NCBI GenBank assembly: GCA_036365145.1 | Contig: JAEOAD010000040.1 | Location: forward strand, 12,588,501-12,652,500 | Direction of reading: 5' to 3' | DNA: 64,000 bases | DNA from: Orientallactaga sibirica | Lineage: Eukaryota; Chordata; Mammalia; Rodentia; Dipodidae | In this document: positions 49,391 to 61,359 of the stretch, one piece after another | Numbering within the stretch: the stretch's first letter is position 1 | How the letters are laid out: every line of letters begins with the position of its first letter | Made by a program: the position numbers and the translations under genes | Notes under the pieces: model-generated | The model's database searches: none | The model's input: the letters and a program-made list of their open reading frames with translations, nothing else | What the model was told of the DNA's origin: nothing

Positions 49391-49614
49391 AGAAGTGGTT
49401 TTTATGGTGCAAACTTCAGTGTGAGCAGTAGTAAAGAAGCAACAATGCAGCTACACTGCCCAGAGACATTCAACTCTGCTTCCCAAACAGCTTCTCACAA
49501 CACACCCCCACTAACAATCATCTTTAATGGCACTGGTTACAAAATAACAATAAGCTCATACAATGCTGATGATTCTACTTGATTACTTAAAATATAGTTT
49601 GTTCATTTTTAATG

Positions 49615-50585
49615 TATTGCAGTACTTTGGATCAAACCCAGGACCTTAGACAGACTAGGCAAGTGTTCCATCCCCAGCCAAAACATGATCTTAAATAGTA
49701 TTAGAATATCTTTCTTTCTTGCCTGTTTCTTGTCTTTTTTTTTTTTTTTAAAAGAGGCTCACTTTCTAGCCCAGGCTCTCTCAAATCTGTTATCACCATA
49801 ACTGTGGTAGTTTGAATATATGGCCCCAATATATTTAGTGTTTTATTAGTTTATTAGTTACAGTTTGCATCTGCAGCCACCTTGCTAGAGGCAATGTCAC
49901 TGGGGGCGGATCTTAAGGTGTGGTGATGGTTTGAGATTCCATTGTAAAGATATGCAAAGTGTGCCTAATAGGAGTTCCTGAAGTGTGCTGTGCTATGTGG
50001 CTATAATTTTGCTCTGTGTGCTGTGCGCCTGGTTGGTTTTTTTCTCTCTCTGCTTGGACCAGTGAAGGCAGGCCAGCTTTTTCTGCCATTATGGAACTTT
50101 CCCTGGATCTGTAAGCTTCAATAAATCCCTTCCTCCATAACTGTGCCTGGTCTGGAAGTTCATCTCAGTGAACCTGAAGCTGTCTGCTACACACCCCTAG
50201 TTATGAAATTACAAAAGTGTGCCACCATGCCCAACTGCTTTAAAAAATTCCATGTGAAAGCAAGATGTTTTAAGGTCTGGCCTAATAAGGACTTATGTCA
50301 AAAGAATGACTTATGAAGACCATGTACTGAATAACAGAATTAAAACAATGGCATGTTTGTTCTTGAAGTGGCATCTTTTGGGGGAATTCTTTTTTTTTAA
50401 TATTTTTTATTTTTATTTATTTGAGAGAGGGAGTGAAAGAAAGAGATAGAATTGGTGTGCCAGGGCCTTCAGCCACTCCAAACATTCTAGATGTATGCAC
50501 CCCCTTGTGCATCTGGCTTACATGGGTCCTGGGGAATTGAACCTGGGTCCTCTGGCTTTGCAGGCAAGTGCCTTTACACCTAAGC
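49615..50585 (-). repeat. ID fragment, B1 end and DIP around the LTR-like element
   Basis: ID(-) 49,615-49,678; B1(-) end 50,200-50,237; DIP(-) 50,395-50,585. Confidence 0.7.
49803..50195 (+). mobile_element. Solo-LTR-like element (distinct subfamily) in ARL9 intron 1
   Basis: 'tgtggtagtttgaatatatg', 'gtcactgggggcggatctta', 'tctgctaca' end with AATAAA near 50,120. Same layout as the THEGL copies but a different middle ('gatatgcaaagtgtgcctaa'). Confidence 0.55.
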
Positions 50586-50739
50586 CCTGAAGTGAAATCT
50601 TGATGGCTCTTAAGGGAAATGGTACTTTCATGTTTCCCACCTTTGTCCTTTCTTCCTTTCCTATTCTAAGTCTTATAATGTCAAACTGAGAATGTGCTGT
50701 GGTAAGGAATAGAGGCTGGGCAATTTTAAATTGCACACT

Positions 50740-52070
50740 TTGCTGAGCATGTCTTTAATACCAGCACTGGTGAGACTGAGGTAGAAGGATTGCCATTAGT
50801 TTGAGGGCAGTCTGGGTTACAGAGTGAGTTCCAGGTCAGCCTGGCTAGAGTGAGATCTTACTACAAAACAAAACAAAACAAAACAAAAAAACAGAGTCTA
50901 GAGAGATGGTTCAGCTGTTAAAGTCTGGCTTGCAAAGCTTGCCTGCCTGGGTTTGATTTCCCAATATCCACGTAAAGCCAGATGCACAAAGAAATGCATG
51001 CATCTGGAGTTCATTTGCAGTGTTAAGAGATCCTGGTGCACCATACTTTCTCTGCCTATTATAAATAAATAAAATATATACACTGGGCATGGCAGCACAA
51101 ACCTTTAATCCCAGTACTTGGGAGGCAGAGGTAAGAGGATTGCCATGAGTTCAAAGCTAGCCTGGGACTACAGAGTGAGTTCCAGGTTAGCTTGGGCTAC
51201 AGCAATAACCTACCTCAAAACAAACAAACAAATGGTCTGGAGAGATGGCTCAGCAGTTAAGGTGCTTGCCTGCATAGCTAAAGGACCCAGGTTCAATTCC
51301 CCAGGACCCATGTAAGCCAGATGCACAAAGTGGTGCATAAATTTGAACTTCATTTGCAGCAGCTAAAGACTGGTGCACTCATTTTCTCTCCCTCTCTGCC
51401 TCTCTCTTTCTTAAATAAATAAAATAAAAAACAAACAAAAAAACCTTTTGGGCTGGGGAGATGGATCAACAGTTAAGATGCTTGCCTGCAAAGCCTAACA
51501 ACCCTGGTTCAAGCCCCAGTAACCATGTAAAGCCAGACAGACAGAGTGGCACATGCAGTGGCTGGAAGTCCTGGTATGCCTCCCCCCCTCTCTGTTTGCA
51601 AATAATATATATTTTTTTCTTTTAGTTTTTCGAGGTAGGGTCTCACTCTAGCTCAGACTGACCTGGAATTCACTCTGTAGTCTCAGGGTGGTCTTGAACT
51701 CACATCAATCCTCCTACCTCTGCCTCCCCAGTGCTGGGATTAAAGGCGTGTACCACCATGCCTGGCTAAAATAACTTTTTTTTTTTTTTTTTTTCTGAGG
51801 TAGGGTCTCACTCTAGCCAGGCTGACTGGGTGGCCCTGAACTCACAGTGATCCTCCTACCTCTGCCTCCCAAGTGCTGGGATTAAAGGCATGTGCCACGC
51901 CTGGCTAAAATAATTTTTTTTTTTTTTTTTTTTCGAGGTAGGGTCTCACTCTGGTCCAGGCTGACCTGGAATTCACGATGTAGTCTCAGGGTGGCCTGGA
52001 ACTCTCGGCGATCCTCCTACCTCTGCTTCCTGAGTGCTGGGATTAAAGGCGTGCGCCACCACTCCCGGCT
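50740..52070. repeat. Eight SINEs in ARL9 intron 1
   Basis: B1(+) 50,740-50,892; DIP(+) 50,895-51,070; B1(+) 51,082-51,230; DIP(+) 51,233-51,440; DIP(+) 51,450-51,610; B1(-) 51,625-51,767, 51,777-51,905 and 51,913-52,070 in a row. Confidence 0.85.
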
Positions 52071-52334
52071 TTAAAATAATTTTTTAAGAAATGTTTTTAA
52101 AAATCTTGCACACTTCAATAGTGGCACCGGTGAATGGTTGCAGGATGGGCATCACGTTTCCACTATCTCCACACTGGGCCCCACTCAAGCTACCCCAACA
52201 TATTTTGCTAATTTTAAAAATGCCCCTACTCCTTTTTCCAACCTCACTCCTATCCCGAGGACTGTTTTCAACTCACACAATCTCATAAGATCTACAATTA
52301 AAATATGACCATACGGTGTAAAACAGTGTAATTT

Positions 52335-52425
52335 CAGGAGGATGTGCACCTTAGAATCTACAGAGCATGCAGCTCATCCTTGAGGCCCTGGGCTCAATCT
52401 CTGACGCTAAAAATAAATACAATAA
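52335..52425 (+). repeat. ID-like fragment
   Basis: 'agagcatgcagctcatcctt' then 'gccctgggctcaatctc', diverged tRNA-type head in ARL9 intron 1. Confidence 0.5.
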
Positions 52426-52589
52426 TAAAAACTACAGAGCTACAGGCCTCTTCATAGTTATTTTCTAGGGAGAGCTAAAAGCATTTGAAATCTCGAGTTC
52501 AGATGCAAACCTAATTCTGACTACCACCGTTCTTTGTTATTCCTTCACTCTGGGTAGACCGGTTCGCCAGGGATCAAATCTCCGTTAAT

Positions 52590-53470
52590 AATTCAAATTG
52601 TGTAGAACCAGAAAGGAGCTCCGGGCCAGGGAACTGCGGGGACACCAAGTCCATCAAGTCGACCCAAACAGCCTGGGTTCTAAGACGCGACAGCTGTTTG
52701 CGACCCTCCGTTCTAGGGCTGCAGGTCTTAAAGCCGTGAACCCGGGAGACCCCAACGCCCACACAGGAACCCCACCCCGTCCCTGCAGCACAGGGCGGGC
52801 GGGGGCCCCGAGACGCCCAGTCCCGCTCTCGGGCCCCTCTGGGGTACACTGGGGTGCGGCCCGGAGGGAGAAGGGGCGGGGACAGGACGGGACGGGACGC
52901 CGGGACCTTGCCCTGCCCTCCAGCCCCGCCGCCCGGCCCGCGTCACAGAGGGGTCCGTCCCGGCCTCACCGGCGGCAGCAGGGTCGTGGTCAGCGCGCCG
53001 CTGCCGCCGCCGTCCGCCCCGGGTCCTTCTCGTGGCTCTTCGCCCTCGGTCTCCTCGGGGTCGCCCCTCTTCTCCGCTCTTCTCGGGCCAGAATCCTTCC
53101 TCTTCTCGTTCCTTCTCTCCTTCGTTTTCTCCACCTCCTTTTTCTCTTTCTCTCCCTTTCCCCTTTCCCGAATTTTCTCCTTGTGGGTCCTGGCTCCGGC
53201 CCTGTCCATCCCCACCGTCCCCGCTCCCCAGCTGTTCCCCCGCCCGGCGCCCGGCAGGTGTGGCCGCGCGCGGGACACGTAGGGGCGCAGGGCGTGGGCG
53301 CTGACTCGTCTGTCCTGCCCTGCCGGAGGCGGGACCCGGAGCGCCCCGGGGGGGGGGTGGTGGAGCCCAGTCTAGGGACACCCGGAGAGCCCCCGCGAGC
53401 GGAGGGAACCTGGCGAGGCAGGAAAAAAATGTCCCTGGGGGCCCTGGCTCCGTAGAGCACGCGCTGAGCT
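52590..53470 (-). promoter_or_regulatory. ARL9: ARL9 CpG island / promoter region
   Basis: CpG-dense stretch with many CCGCC and CGGG runs covering ARL9 exon 1 and about 250 bp upstream, contrasting with AT-rich SINE-filled flanks. No clear TATA box is seen, as expected for a CpG-island promoter. The exact start site is not determinable. Confidence 0.7.
52970..53209 (-). CDS. ARL9: ARL9 exon 1 (charged N-terminal extension)
   Basis: Eighty residues from MDRAGARTHKEK to GALTTTLLPP, ending at a GTGAGG donor (52,968-52,969) in phase 0. The ATG at 53,207-53,209 is the first in this frame: the frame is closed upstream by TAG at 53,372-53,374 and no ATG lies between. It has G at -3 and +4, a good Kozak context. 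Residues 10-40 are almost entirely Lys, Glu and Arg, probably a charged helix; the end is Gly/Asp/Glu-rich. The N-terminus varies among mammals, so homology gives little support for the start itself. Confidence 0.75.
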
Positions 53471-53745
53471 GGCCCGGCGATGCGTCGCCTTCCTAGGGGA
53501 TGAATCGACCGTGTCCTTAAGAGTCTGAACTGGCTACAACCCCAGTTCTGTTCCCCAGCGACTCCTCCAACCTGGAGGAGGACTAGGGTGCCAGGGTCCT
53601 AAGTGTCCCCAGAGGACTCCCACCTCTCCCCCAACTCACAACTAGGTCTAGAAAGCAGTTGTGCCTCCGCCCGTCCTCCACTGGGACATAGATGTAAATG
53701 TTCTGTCAAACTCCTGGATCATCTGGACTCAGTATTTACTATTTC

Positions 53746-54345
53746 ACTTTTTTTTTTGGGGGGGGGTTCGACGTAGGGTCTGAGTCTGGTCCAGGCTGAC
53801 CTGGAATTCACTATGTAGTCTCAGGGTGGCCTCAAACTCATGGTGATCTTCCTACCTCTGCCTCCCGAGTGCTGGGATTAAAGGAGTGTCCTACCACGCC
53901 CGGCTCTATTTAACAAGACTAGCTTTTAGGGAGGGGGTGTTGCTCAGTGATAGATGGTCTGTCTAATGAGACATCTTGGGTTCATCACCAACACCATACA
54001 TACGTACATGGGTGCGTGCGTGCGTACGTACGTACGTACATACATACATATATATATATTCCCAGAATTTGGGAGGCTCAGGTAGGATTATCATGCGTTC
54101 CAGGCCAGCACAGGCAAGAATGAGACTCTGCCTCAAAACAACAAGACCAAAACCAGGGCTGGAGAGAGAGCAGTTTAGGCACTTGTCTGCAAAGCTTAAA
54201 AACCCGAGTTCAATTCCCCACTACCCATGTAAAGCCAGGTGCATAAAGTGGCACATGCACCTGGAGTCTGTTTGCAGGGGCTGGAGGTCCTGATGCACCC
54301 ATTCTTCATGTCTCTCTTCTCTTTCTCTGCTTGCAAATACATTAA
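53746..54345. repeat. B1 (-), B4-like with (GTAC)n, DIP (+)
   Basis: B1(-) 53,746-53,906; B4-like(+) 53,928-54,140 whose middle A-tail became GTAC/CATA/TA repeats (54,000-54,058); DIP(+) 54,155-54,345. Upstream of ARL9. Confidence 0.8.
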
Positions 54346-54571
54346 AAAAAGAAAAATCAAGTTTTTATACAAAATAATTTTCTTCCACCAGACTATTCAA
54401 ATAGACTGGTAAGGATCAATGAATGAATGACAAGTTCCAGAAGACTTGAGTGATGCAGGAATTAAGGGTTATCTATGTCCAAGGGTCTTTTCTGATTGGA
54501 TTTGAGGATAGCTCTACAGGAGGGAGGAAATTCATGCTTGATACTACTAATCCTGGTCAAAAGCCCATGGG

Positions 54572-54705
54572 TAAGCTGGGTGTGGTGGCCCACGCTGTAA
54601 ATCCCAGCAGTCAGGAGGATGAGGTGGGAGGGTCAAGGTCAGCCTGGACTACAGAATGAGTTTCAGGTCAGCATGGGCTAGAGTGAGATTCAAAAATAAA
54701 AGACC
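54572..54705 (+). repeat. B1 SINE
   Basis: Diverged B1 ('gctgggtgtggtggcccacg'). Confidence 0.75.
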
Positions 54706-54859
54706 ATGGCTGGGAAGGTCAGAGGCCCTACAGTGGAACACTACTGTTGTTATGCTCAATGTACATGTTGTCAAACTGCCCAAGTACTTATACCCACTGA
54801 TTAGGGCTGCTCTCAGCCTCAATCAGAGACGCTTCATTTCACAGTGCAGAGATGCATAT

Positions 54860-55460
54860 CTGACCAATGTGCTGAGATGACTACTGTGTGCTCAGTTCCA
54901 AGTGGTACATTCATATCAATGTCTTCCCAAGGCTCAGGGACCATGGAGGAAGAGTGGGTGTAAAAAATGTAAGCAATGAAGGATGGGGAAGAGACTGTGG
55001 AACACTGTCTACTGCACACCATCATGCACAAGATTGAGCTTGTCAACATTCAGTCAGTAATGGAGGAGGGGCTCATGAGACCTCACCCTTCCCACAGGAG
55101 CTACTGGCAGTTAATAGTGCCTGGCAGACTGCTCATGCCCCAGTAAACAATCTCCCACCCATCCTCATGCAAGCAACCCTAATTGGACTCAGTGGTCACC
55201 AAAATAGAAAAAAAGACATAAAAGCAGGAAGGGGCTGGTTGGGAAGAAGGGCTTTAGCAGGATGGGGGGGGGGGAATGAGAGTAATGGAGATGAATATGA
55301 TCAAGACACATTAAATAAATGGAGCATGGTGGAGCACACCTTTAATCCCAGCACTTGGGAGGCAGAGATAGGAGGATTGCTGTGAGTTCGAGGTCACCCT
55401 GAGAATACATAGTGAATTCCAGGTCAGCCTGAGCTAGAGTGAGACCCTACCTTGAAGAAC

Positions 55461-55505
<45 letters not shown>

Positions 55506-55560
55506 ACCAAAAAAGAAAGATACATTAAATATATGTACGAAATTGTCAAAAAGAAAATAA
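54860..55560 (+). mobile_element. Older L1 3' UTR split by a B1
   Basis: 'agatgactactgtgtgctca' through 'ggcagttaatagtgcctggc' to 'gagtaatggagatgaatatg', a B1 at 55,320-55,504, then 'ttaaatatatgtacgaaatt' and A-rich end. This is the typical 3' UTR order of rodent L1 elements. It occupies most of the ARL9-SRP72 intergenic space. Confidence 0.65.
55320..55504 (+). repeat. B1 with ~39-nt pure A tail
   Basis: B1 followed by an uninterrupted A run (about 55,466-55,504), splitting an L1 3' UTR. A long pure tail suggests recent insertion. Confidence 0.88.
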
Positions 55561-55747
55561 AAATACAAAACAGTCTTGCATCTGCTCATTTACATATACA
55601 TCCATTAGCTTTGTGACTTCTGGGAAGGGCAGGAGACAATTTTAGATATTCAGCTTAAGAGAAAATTCTTAGATATACTCAACCAGGAAGTTCTCCAAAA
55701 AGTATCAATGCCCAAAACACTTATCTCCATATTTACTGTCATAATAT

Positions 55748-57438
55748 TTTATTTTAAAAGGTGCCACGTGCCAGTGAGTGGATGTATCCATATATATATA
55801 TTTTTATAAATGTACGTACATATACACACATACACACCCACACAAAGTATATGTCACTGGTTAAAGACCTTTTAAAAAGGAAATAATTTCTGGAAAGTTA
55901 ACGAAACTGTTTCTACTCATTTGACAATGTTGTATTTGAACAGATGTTTCTATGGTGTGGCAATAACAGCAATGACTAACAGTACCATGTATGTAGTTCA
56001 CTGTGTCTTGGATCAAAATTTTCAAAGATGGGAAATTTTCACCAAGTTTCTTTTGCTTAGTTAACCTAAAAAACAATTATCCTTAACCACAAAAATGTAA
56101 TGGAATCCTAGATAACAGATTTATAAACAATTATTCTTGTAATGGGGTGTTCAGAAGCAGCAAATACCCGTCAACCTCTGTAGATCTCAGAAGGTTATGT
56201 GGTAATAAGTCACTCTTAGTTTCCCATCTTTTCAGATGCCACTGCAGATTCTGGTTATGCTAGACAGGCAGCACCCTTCCTTATAAAGGAGAAAGCTTGT
56301 TAAAAAGCTCTTTCTCAAGAGGTTTCAGTAGATATGTTCAGTCAAACACAGTAGCACTTTTATAATAACAGAATAATATGACCAGAAGGAAATATTAGTC
56401 AAATAAATGATATTTGGGTAGCATAAATGAACACTAAACAAGGGAAGACATCCCAGTGTGTGTCTCATAGCTGCTGAATGTTGAAGTGGCTGGACAGCAA
56501 GGAAAGCCAAGGGCAACATTAAGCCTCAAACCAATTATGAAACACATGACATTGAGAAAGGTAACAAAACTTTAAAGAAGAGTCATTCCAGTATATATTG
56601 ATTGGGCCAAACACTCTTATTAGATTTTAATACTTCCTGATATTGTTTTCTCTTGAAATAACAAAATCAGCTTATATTCTTGATGGGGCCATCAATCTTC
56701 TCATTAAGACAGTCCAAATGCATCTGCTCTCAGAACACCGGGACTACATTGGTATATTTTCCTGAGGGCCTCAACAGTGCTAACATAATTTGAAAATGAC
56801 AAGGGGTGCAAAGGAGCCAGATATGTTGACATATAAATGAAAAGTATATCAGAATTCTAGTATCACATGACAAAATTTAAGGATAAATTTATTTCAGATA
56901 TTTAGTCTTTTTGTGGCCACTCATTTGAGAACCCTAGTGCTTTATTAAGATCTCTTCATCACATGATATTTCTAAACAAATGTATGGAATGCTCAGAAGA
57001 TTCCATTTTCAGTCTCCTAGGGCTTCCTAAGACATAATTTAGGGTGAGACTTGACTAGTAACAGGTGTTTTCAAACTAGATGAAAACAGTAGAAACACTT
57101 GGAGTTTAACTTTTGGAAAACCTTAAAAAAGGTGTCTTGTTTGTGAAGTGGGAAAAAAAAAATCAAGTTAACAGAGAGAGGGAGGGAGGGAGGAACAGAG
57201 AGCAAGGGAGGCAAGTGTTTGGTCAGCTCCAGGCTTCACGATCTGCAAGGCTCCATGGGAGTGGGCCACACCTGATTAGGCAGCTTGAGGAAGATGCTTT
57301 CCTACTTGATGTGCGAGGAGTTACTTCATGAAAATGGGGTGGAAGAGGGAATTCTGTGCTTCTTGCTGTGTTACCTTTATTATGTCCCTAGTGGCACTGA
57401 GAATGGTTTAAAAACAGCCTGTGACAAGAACATTCTAA
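55748..57438 (-). other. SRP72: SRP72 3' untranslated region (inferred)
   Basis: After the stop codon about 1.7 kb lacks any recognisable SINE, in sharp contrast to the flanks, as expected for retained exon sequence. Candidate poly(A) signals on the minus strand (TTTATT on +) are at 56,941-56,946 and 55,748-55,753. Which one is used cannot be told from sequence alone. The lower limit given is the second signal. Confidence 0.55.
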
Positions 57439-57616
57439 TCACCAGCCACCTTTTCCTCCTTTCTTCTTTTTCTGTTGTTGTTTCTTTTTTGTTGCTGGAG
57501 CCCCTGCAGGCTTCTGGTGCCGTGGGGGTATGATGTTACTTGTGGAGGCTGACACTGTGGCTGCACTGCCAGGCCTGGGGGAGGTGGGTGGGCTGCTCAC
57601 AGTTTTACTGGCATCC
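57439..57616 (-). CDS. SRP72: SRP72 last coding exon and stop
   Basis: Encodes 58 residues from DASKTVSSPPTSP to the terminal KKKKGGKGGW, then TGA at 57,441-57,439. The low-complexity Ser/Pro then Gln/Lys composition is typical of the flexible C-terminus of SRP72. The acceptor TTTCAG lies at 57,617-57,622. The exon continues into the 3' UTR. Confidence 0.95.
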
Positions 57617-57941
57617 CTGAAATCATTGACCAGAAAGGTTTGGGTCATTTAGAATTCAACACAGGAAAAGGGTATAAGCATGTATGTGCATGGATTACAC
57701 TTTCCGCACCTAACAATTTCCCATACGCTTTCTAACTCTTTCAGCGTGGTGGGTTTCTCAACTCCATACACATTCTTCTTTTGAAGAATTTCATAAGAAA
57801 ATATATGCTACATGCAAACTTTTACAAAGCTTAGAAAATAAAATGCAAATGATGTATAATTCTACATAGAAATAGCAATACTTTTTTCAGTATATTTTGT
57901 TTCAAGAGGAAACTATACATAATCTTCAAGAATGTTTTTTT

Positions 57942-58138
57942 AGGGGGCTGGAGAGATGGCTCAGCAGTTAAGACGCTTGTCTGCAAAGCCAAGGGACCCA
58001 TGTTCAATTCCCCAGGACCCACGTAAGCCAGATGCACAGGGTGGTGCATGTGTCTGGAGTTTGTTTCCAGTGGCTGAAGGCCCTGGTATGCCCATTTTCT
58101 CTATCTGCCTCTTTCTGTCTCTCAAAAAAAAAAAAAAA

Positions 58139-58180
<42 letters not shown>
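57942..58180 (+). repeat. DIP SINE and (GT)n in the last SRP72 intron
   Basis: DIP 57,942-58,138, its tail passing into (GT)n 58,139-58,178. Confidence 0.88.
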
Positions 58181-58181
<1 letters not shown>

Positions 58182-58271
58182 ATACATGATATGTGACTAC
58201 TTCTTGCGCTTTCAGTTCATTAACCCACACCACAGCCTTGAATCAATCCCCAAACAAAGGGTATGACTTAC

Positions 58272-58431
58272 AGTTCAGAGGAAGCTCCTGCAGTTGCTCC
58301 CTGTGTCCCTTTTCCAATCTGATCCTTCTTTTTACCCTTCTTTCTTCCTCGGTAGTAAGAACGTTCTCGCATTGGTAGCCATCTTTCTGGATCTGGGGTA
58401 ACTTTTGGATCATAATTCTTAGGAAGTTTTC
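58272..58431 (-). CDS. SRP72: SRP72 RNA-binding segment exon
   Basis: A 160-bp exon encoding (G)KLPKNYDPKV..PDPERWLPMRERSYY..GRKKGKKK..GATAGASSE(L). The PDPERW core with the following Arg/Lys run is the conserved SRP72 family motif that contacts 7SL RNA. The acceptor is TTTTCTAG and the donor GTAAGT. It takes one base from the 38-bp exon and gives two to the last exon (CT|G = Leu). No disruption is visible. Confidence 0.94.
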
Positions 58432-58619
58432 CTAGAAAACAATTGACAATGAGTTCTTTCAAGACAATCTGTCCATGCTTTGGAATCAGTAACACTACAA
58501 CTGCAATTGGTCTGAGGAAAAGATTTTGTTTCTTTGATCTCACTATGTATCCAGGCTGGTCTTGAACCAGTAGTTCTCCCATCTGTAACCGAATGTTTGA
58601 GAAAAAAAATTTTTTGTTT

Positions 58620-60325
58620 TTTGTTTTTTCGAGGAAGGGTCTCACTCTGGCTCAGGCTGACCCTGAATTCACTATGTAGTCTCAGGGTGGCCTCGAACTC
58701 TCAGTGATCCTCCTACCTCTGCCTCCCAAGTGCTGGGATAAAGGTGTGCACCACCATGCCCGGCTTCTTGTGTGGTTTTATGTGGGCCATTAGACTTTGC
58801 AAGCAAGCAACTTTTAAGAGCTGAGCAATCTCGCCAACCCCCTCAATGATTGTTTTTGAGGTAAATTCAACAGACTGGCCTTTTTTTTTTTTTTTTTTTT
58901 TTGGAGACACAGGGAGAGACAGAGAGGGAGGGAGAGGAAGACAGAGATGGGCACAATAGCAGCCTCTCAGCCACTGTGAACGAAATCCAGATGTGCGCGC
59001 CCCCTTGTGGTCAAGTGCAGCATTGCGCCCTTGCATCACTGCATCTGGCTAAACATGGGACCTGGAGATTGGAACCGCTGGAGATTGGAACCAGCATTCT
59101 TACGCTTAGGAGGCAGGCGTCTTAACCACTAAGCCATCTCTCCAGCCCAAACTGGCCTTTTTTTTTTTAAATGTAAGAGTGGGAGGGGAGAGGACGGGGG
59201 GAGAGAGAGAGAGAGAGAATTGGCATGTCAGAATCTCCAGCCACTGCAGTCAAACTCCAGATGCATGCACCCCCTTGTGTGCATGTGCAACTTGGGATGC
59301 CTGTGTCACTGGGCATCTAGTTTATGTGGGACCTGGAGAGTCAAACATGCATCCTTAGGCTTTGCAGGCAAGCACCTTAACTGCTAAACCATCTCTTCAG
59401 CCCTCAGAAAATTTTAAAACAAAAGAAAGAGGCTGGGTATGGTGGCATGCACCTTTAATATCAGCACTTGGGAGGGGTAGGAAGATTGCCATGAGTTCAA
59501 GGCCACCCTGAGACTACATAGTGAATACCAAGTCAGCCTGAGCTAGAGTGAAACCCTATCTCAAAAAACAAAACACACCTTCCCCCAAAATGGAGAGATG
59601 CCTTAGCAGGTAAGGTGCTTGCCTGTGAAGACTAAGGATCCATGTTCGATTCCCCAGTATCTACATAAGGCAGCTGCACAGGGTGGCACATGCATATGGA
59701 TTCTTTGTAGTGGCTAGAGGCCCTGGCACACCTGCTCTCTCTCCTACTCTCAACTAATTTTTTTTTAATTTTTAAAATTTATTTCATAAAGAGAGAGAAA
59801 AGAGGCCTTCAGCCACTAGAAACAAACTCCAGATGCATGTGCCACCTTGTGCATCTGGCTTATGTGGATCCTGGGGAATCGAACCTGGGTCCTCTGGCTT
59901 CAAAAGCAAATGCCTTAACAGCTAAGCTATCTTTCTAGTCCCTAAATAAACATTTTATTTATTTATTTAGAGAAAGAGAGTATGGGCATGCCAGTGCTCT
60001 TGCTGCTGCAAACAAACTCCAGATGCATGTGAATTCCAGGTGCATGTGATGTATACAAAATATTAAAAAAAAAAAAAACCCAAAAACACAAAAAAAACCT
60101 CATCTTTGGGGCTGAGGAGATAGCTCAGTGCTTAATGCACGTCCTGGCAAAGCTAAAGGACCCAGGTTCGATTCCCCAGGACCCATATAAATCAGATGCA
60201 CAAGGTGGCGAATGCATCTGGAGTTTGTTTGCAGCGGGTGGAGGCCTTGGTGTGTCCATTCTCTCTCTCTCTCTCTGCCTCTTTCTCTCTCAAGTAAATA
60301 GAAATAAAATTTTTTTTTGAAAAAA
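58620..60325. repeat. SINE-rich SRP72 intron
   Basis: B1(-) 58,620-58,765; DIP(-) fragment 58,783-58,841; long-variant DIP(-) 58,880-59,150; DIP(-) 59,158-59,404; B1(+) 59,430-59,575; DIP(+) 59,588-59,755; DIP(-) 59,757-59,942; truncated DIP(-) 59,943-60,045; DIP(+) 60,108-60,325. Confidence 0.83.
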
Positions 60326-60329
60326 AAAT

Positions 60330-61355
60330 AAAAATGCTCATTTGAAAACCATGCAAATAGAAAAGAAAGCAATATTGCAGCTCAGCTTCTTTGCTTAAAG
60401 TATTACTAACACATAGACTAAATACTTACTGAATTTTAATTTATTTCCAATAAGACTTCTAAAGATAATGCACAGAATGCAAACATTAGCTTATACAATT
60501 TCTGTTAAGTGCCACTAAAATAACACATCAGAAGGGAGAATATGAGAAAAAAATGTTATAATATACTTTGGAAACTAGGAGACAGATGGAAATTTGTAAC
60601 AAACTTACCTGGGGGAATCTGAGCACTAAAATGGCAATGGGGAAAATCCTGATTTATACTTCAGATTCCCCTAAACTCAGAAAGAAGTAGGTGACTTCAG
60701 ACATTTTAACTTCTGAGTAGATGTAGCTAAGACAGTAATCCCACCAGGTCTTGCTGGGGATTAAAGAACACAGCCTGAGCCCATCATCAGCACACATTTT
60801 TCTGGTGGAAGGCTCAGGGCTGAACACTGACCTTCTAGCCCAAGCAGATTAATGAGAAAAGCTTACTCAGTCCAAAGTGACCTTATGTTCTACTAGATGC
60901 AAGAAACACCCTTTGACTCATTGGATTCAGTTTTGTGGATAACAGAATGAAAATACACAACCACTACCAGTTAACCAACCTTTCTTTAGACTTCCAGTTT
61001 TATAAATAGTATATTTTCTCAAGCTAGTTTAAAGGAATTTTATAGTATTTGTAGCCTGAACATTCTAATGACTCATCCTAACTATTGGCCAGGCACCATT
61101 CTAAGAGCATGACATGTATCATTTATGCTGTCATGTTCCACTGCACAGATAAAACCACTCCAGTAGTTAAGCCAGTCACAGTGAAAGAACACACTGGCAG
61201 CACTCAAACTCACTCTTTCAACTTCATCTCCTTGAGACGGAGTCTTGCACTGAGCCCGGAGCTGTCATTATTTCAGTCTGTCTGGCTGACAAGGAAGCCC
61301 TAGTGATTCTGTGGTTTCCATCTGCCACAGGACTGGCATGCTTGGCTTGGCCATG
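60330..61355. other. Unique SRP72 intron sequence
   Basis: About 1 kb without recognised repeat or exon. No SRP72-like peptide in any minus-strand frame. Confidence 0.45.
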
Positions 61356-61359
61356 CTCA

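Larger units (their letters stand above)
43403..53209 (-). other. ARL9: ARL9 gene (complete coding span)
   Basis: Four coding exons (240, 163, 176 and 180 bp) give a 252-residue ADP-ribosylation-factor-like GTPase with a highly charged N-terminal extension. Phases fit at every junction (0, 1, 0). The G-protein core shows P-loop GLDGAGKTS, switch I PTQGF, switch II EIGGSE and FVVDSADHSR. Like other ARL9 proteins it has Ser rather than Gln after the GG of switch II, so efficient intrinsic GTP hydrolysis is doubtful. The cellular role of ARL9 is poorly known. A candidate AATAAA is at 43,403-43,408, some 85 nt past the stop. Confidence 0.93.

Noticed and set aside
53276..53278. GTG at 53,276-53,278 as the ARL9 start
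   Set aside because: Non-ATG initiation is unlikely; the in-frame ATG at 53,207-53,209 has a good context.
52598..53455. 285-codon plus-strand open frame over the ARL9 CpG island
   Set aside because: Shadow of GC-rich ARL9 exon 1 in the opposite strand; no family resemblance, low stop density due to base composition.
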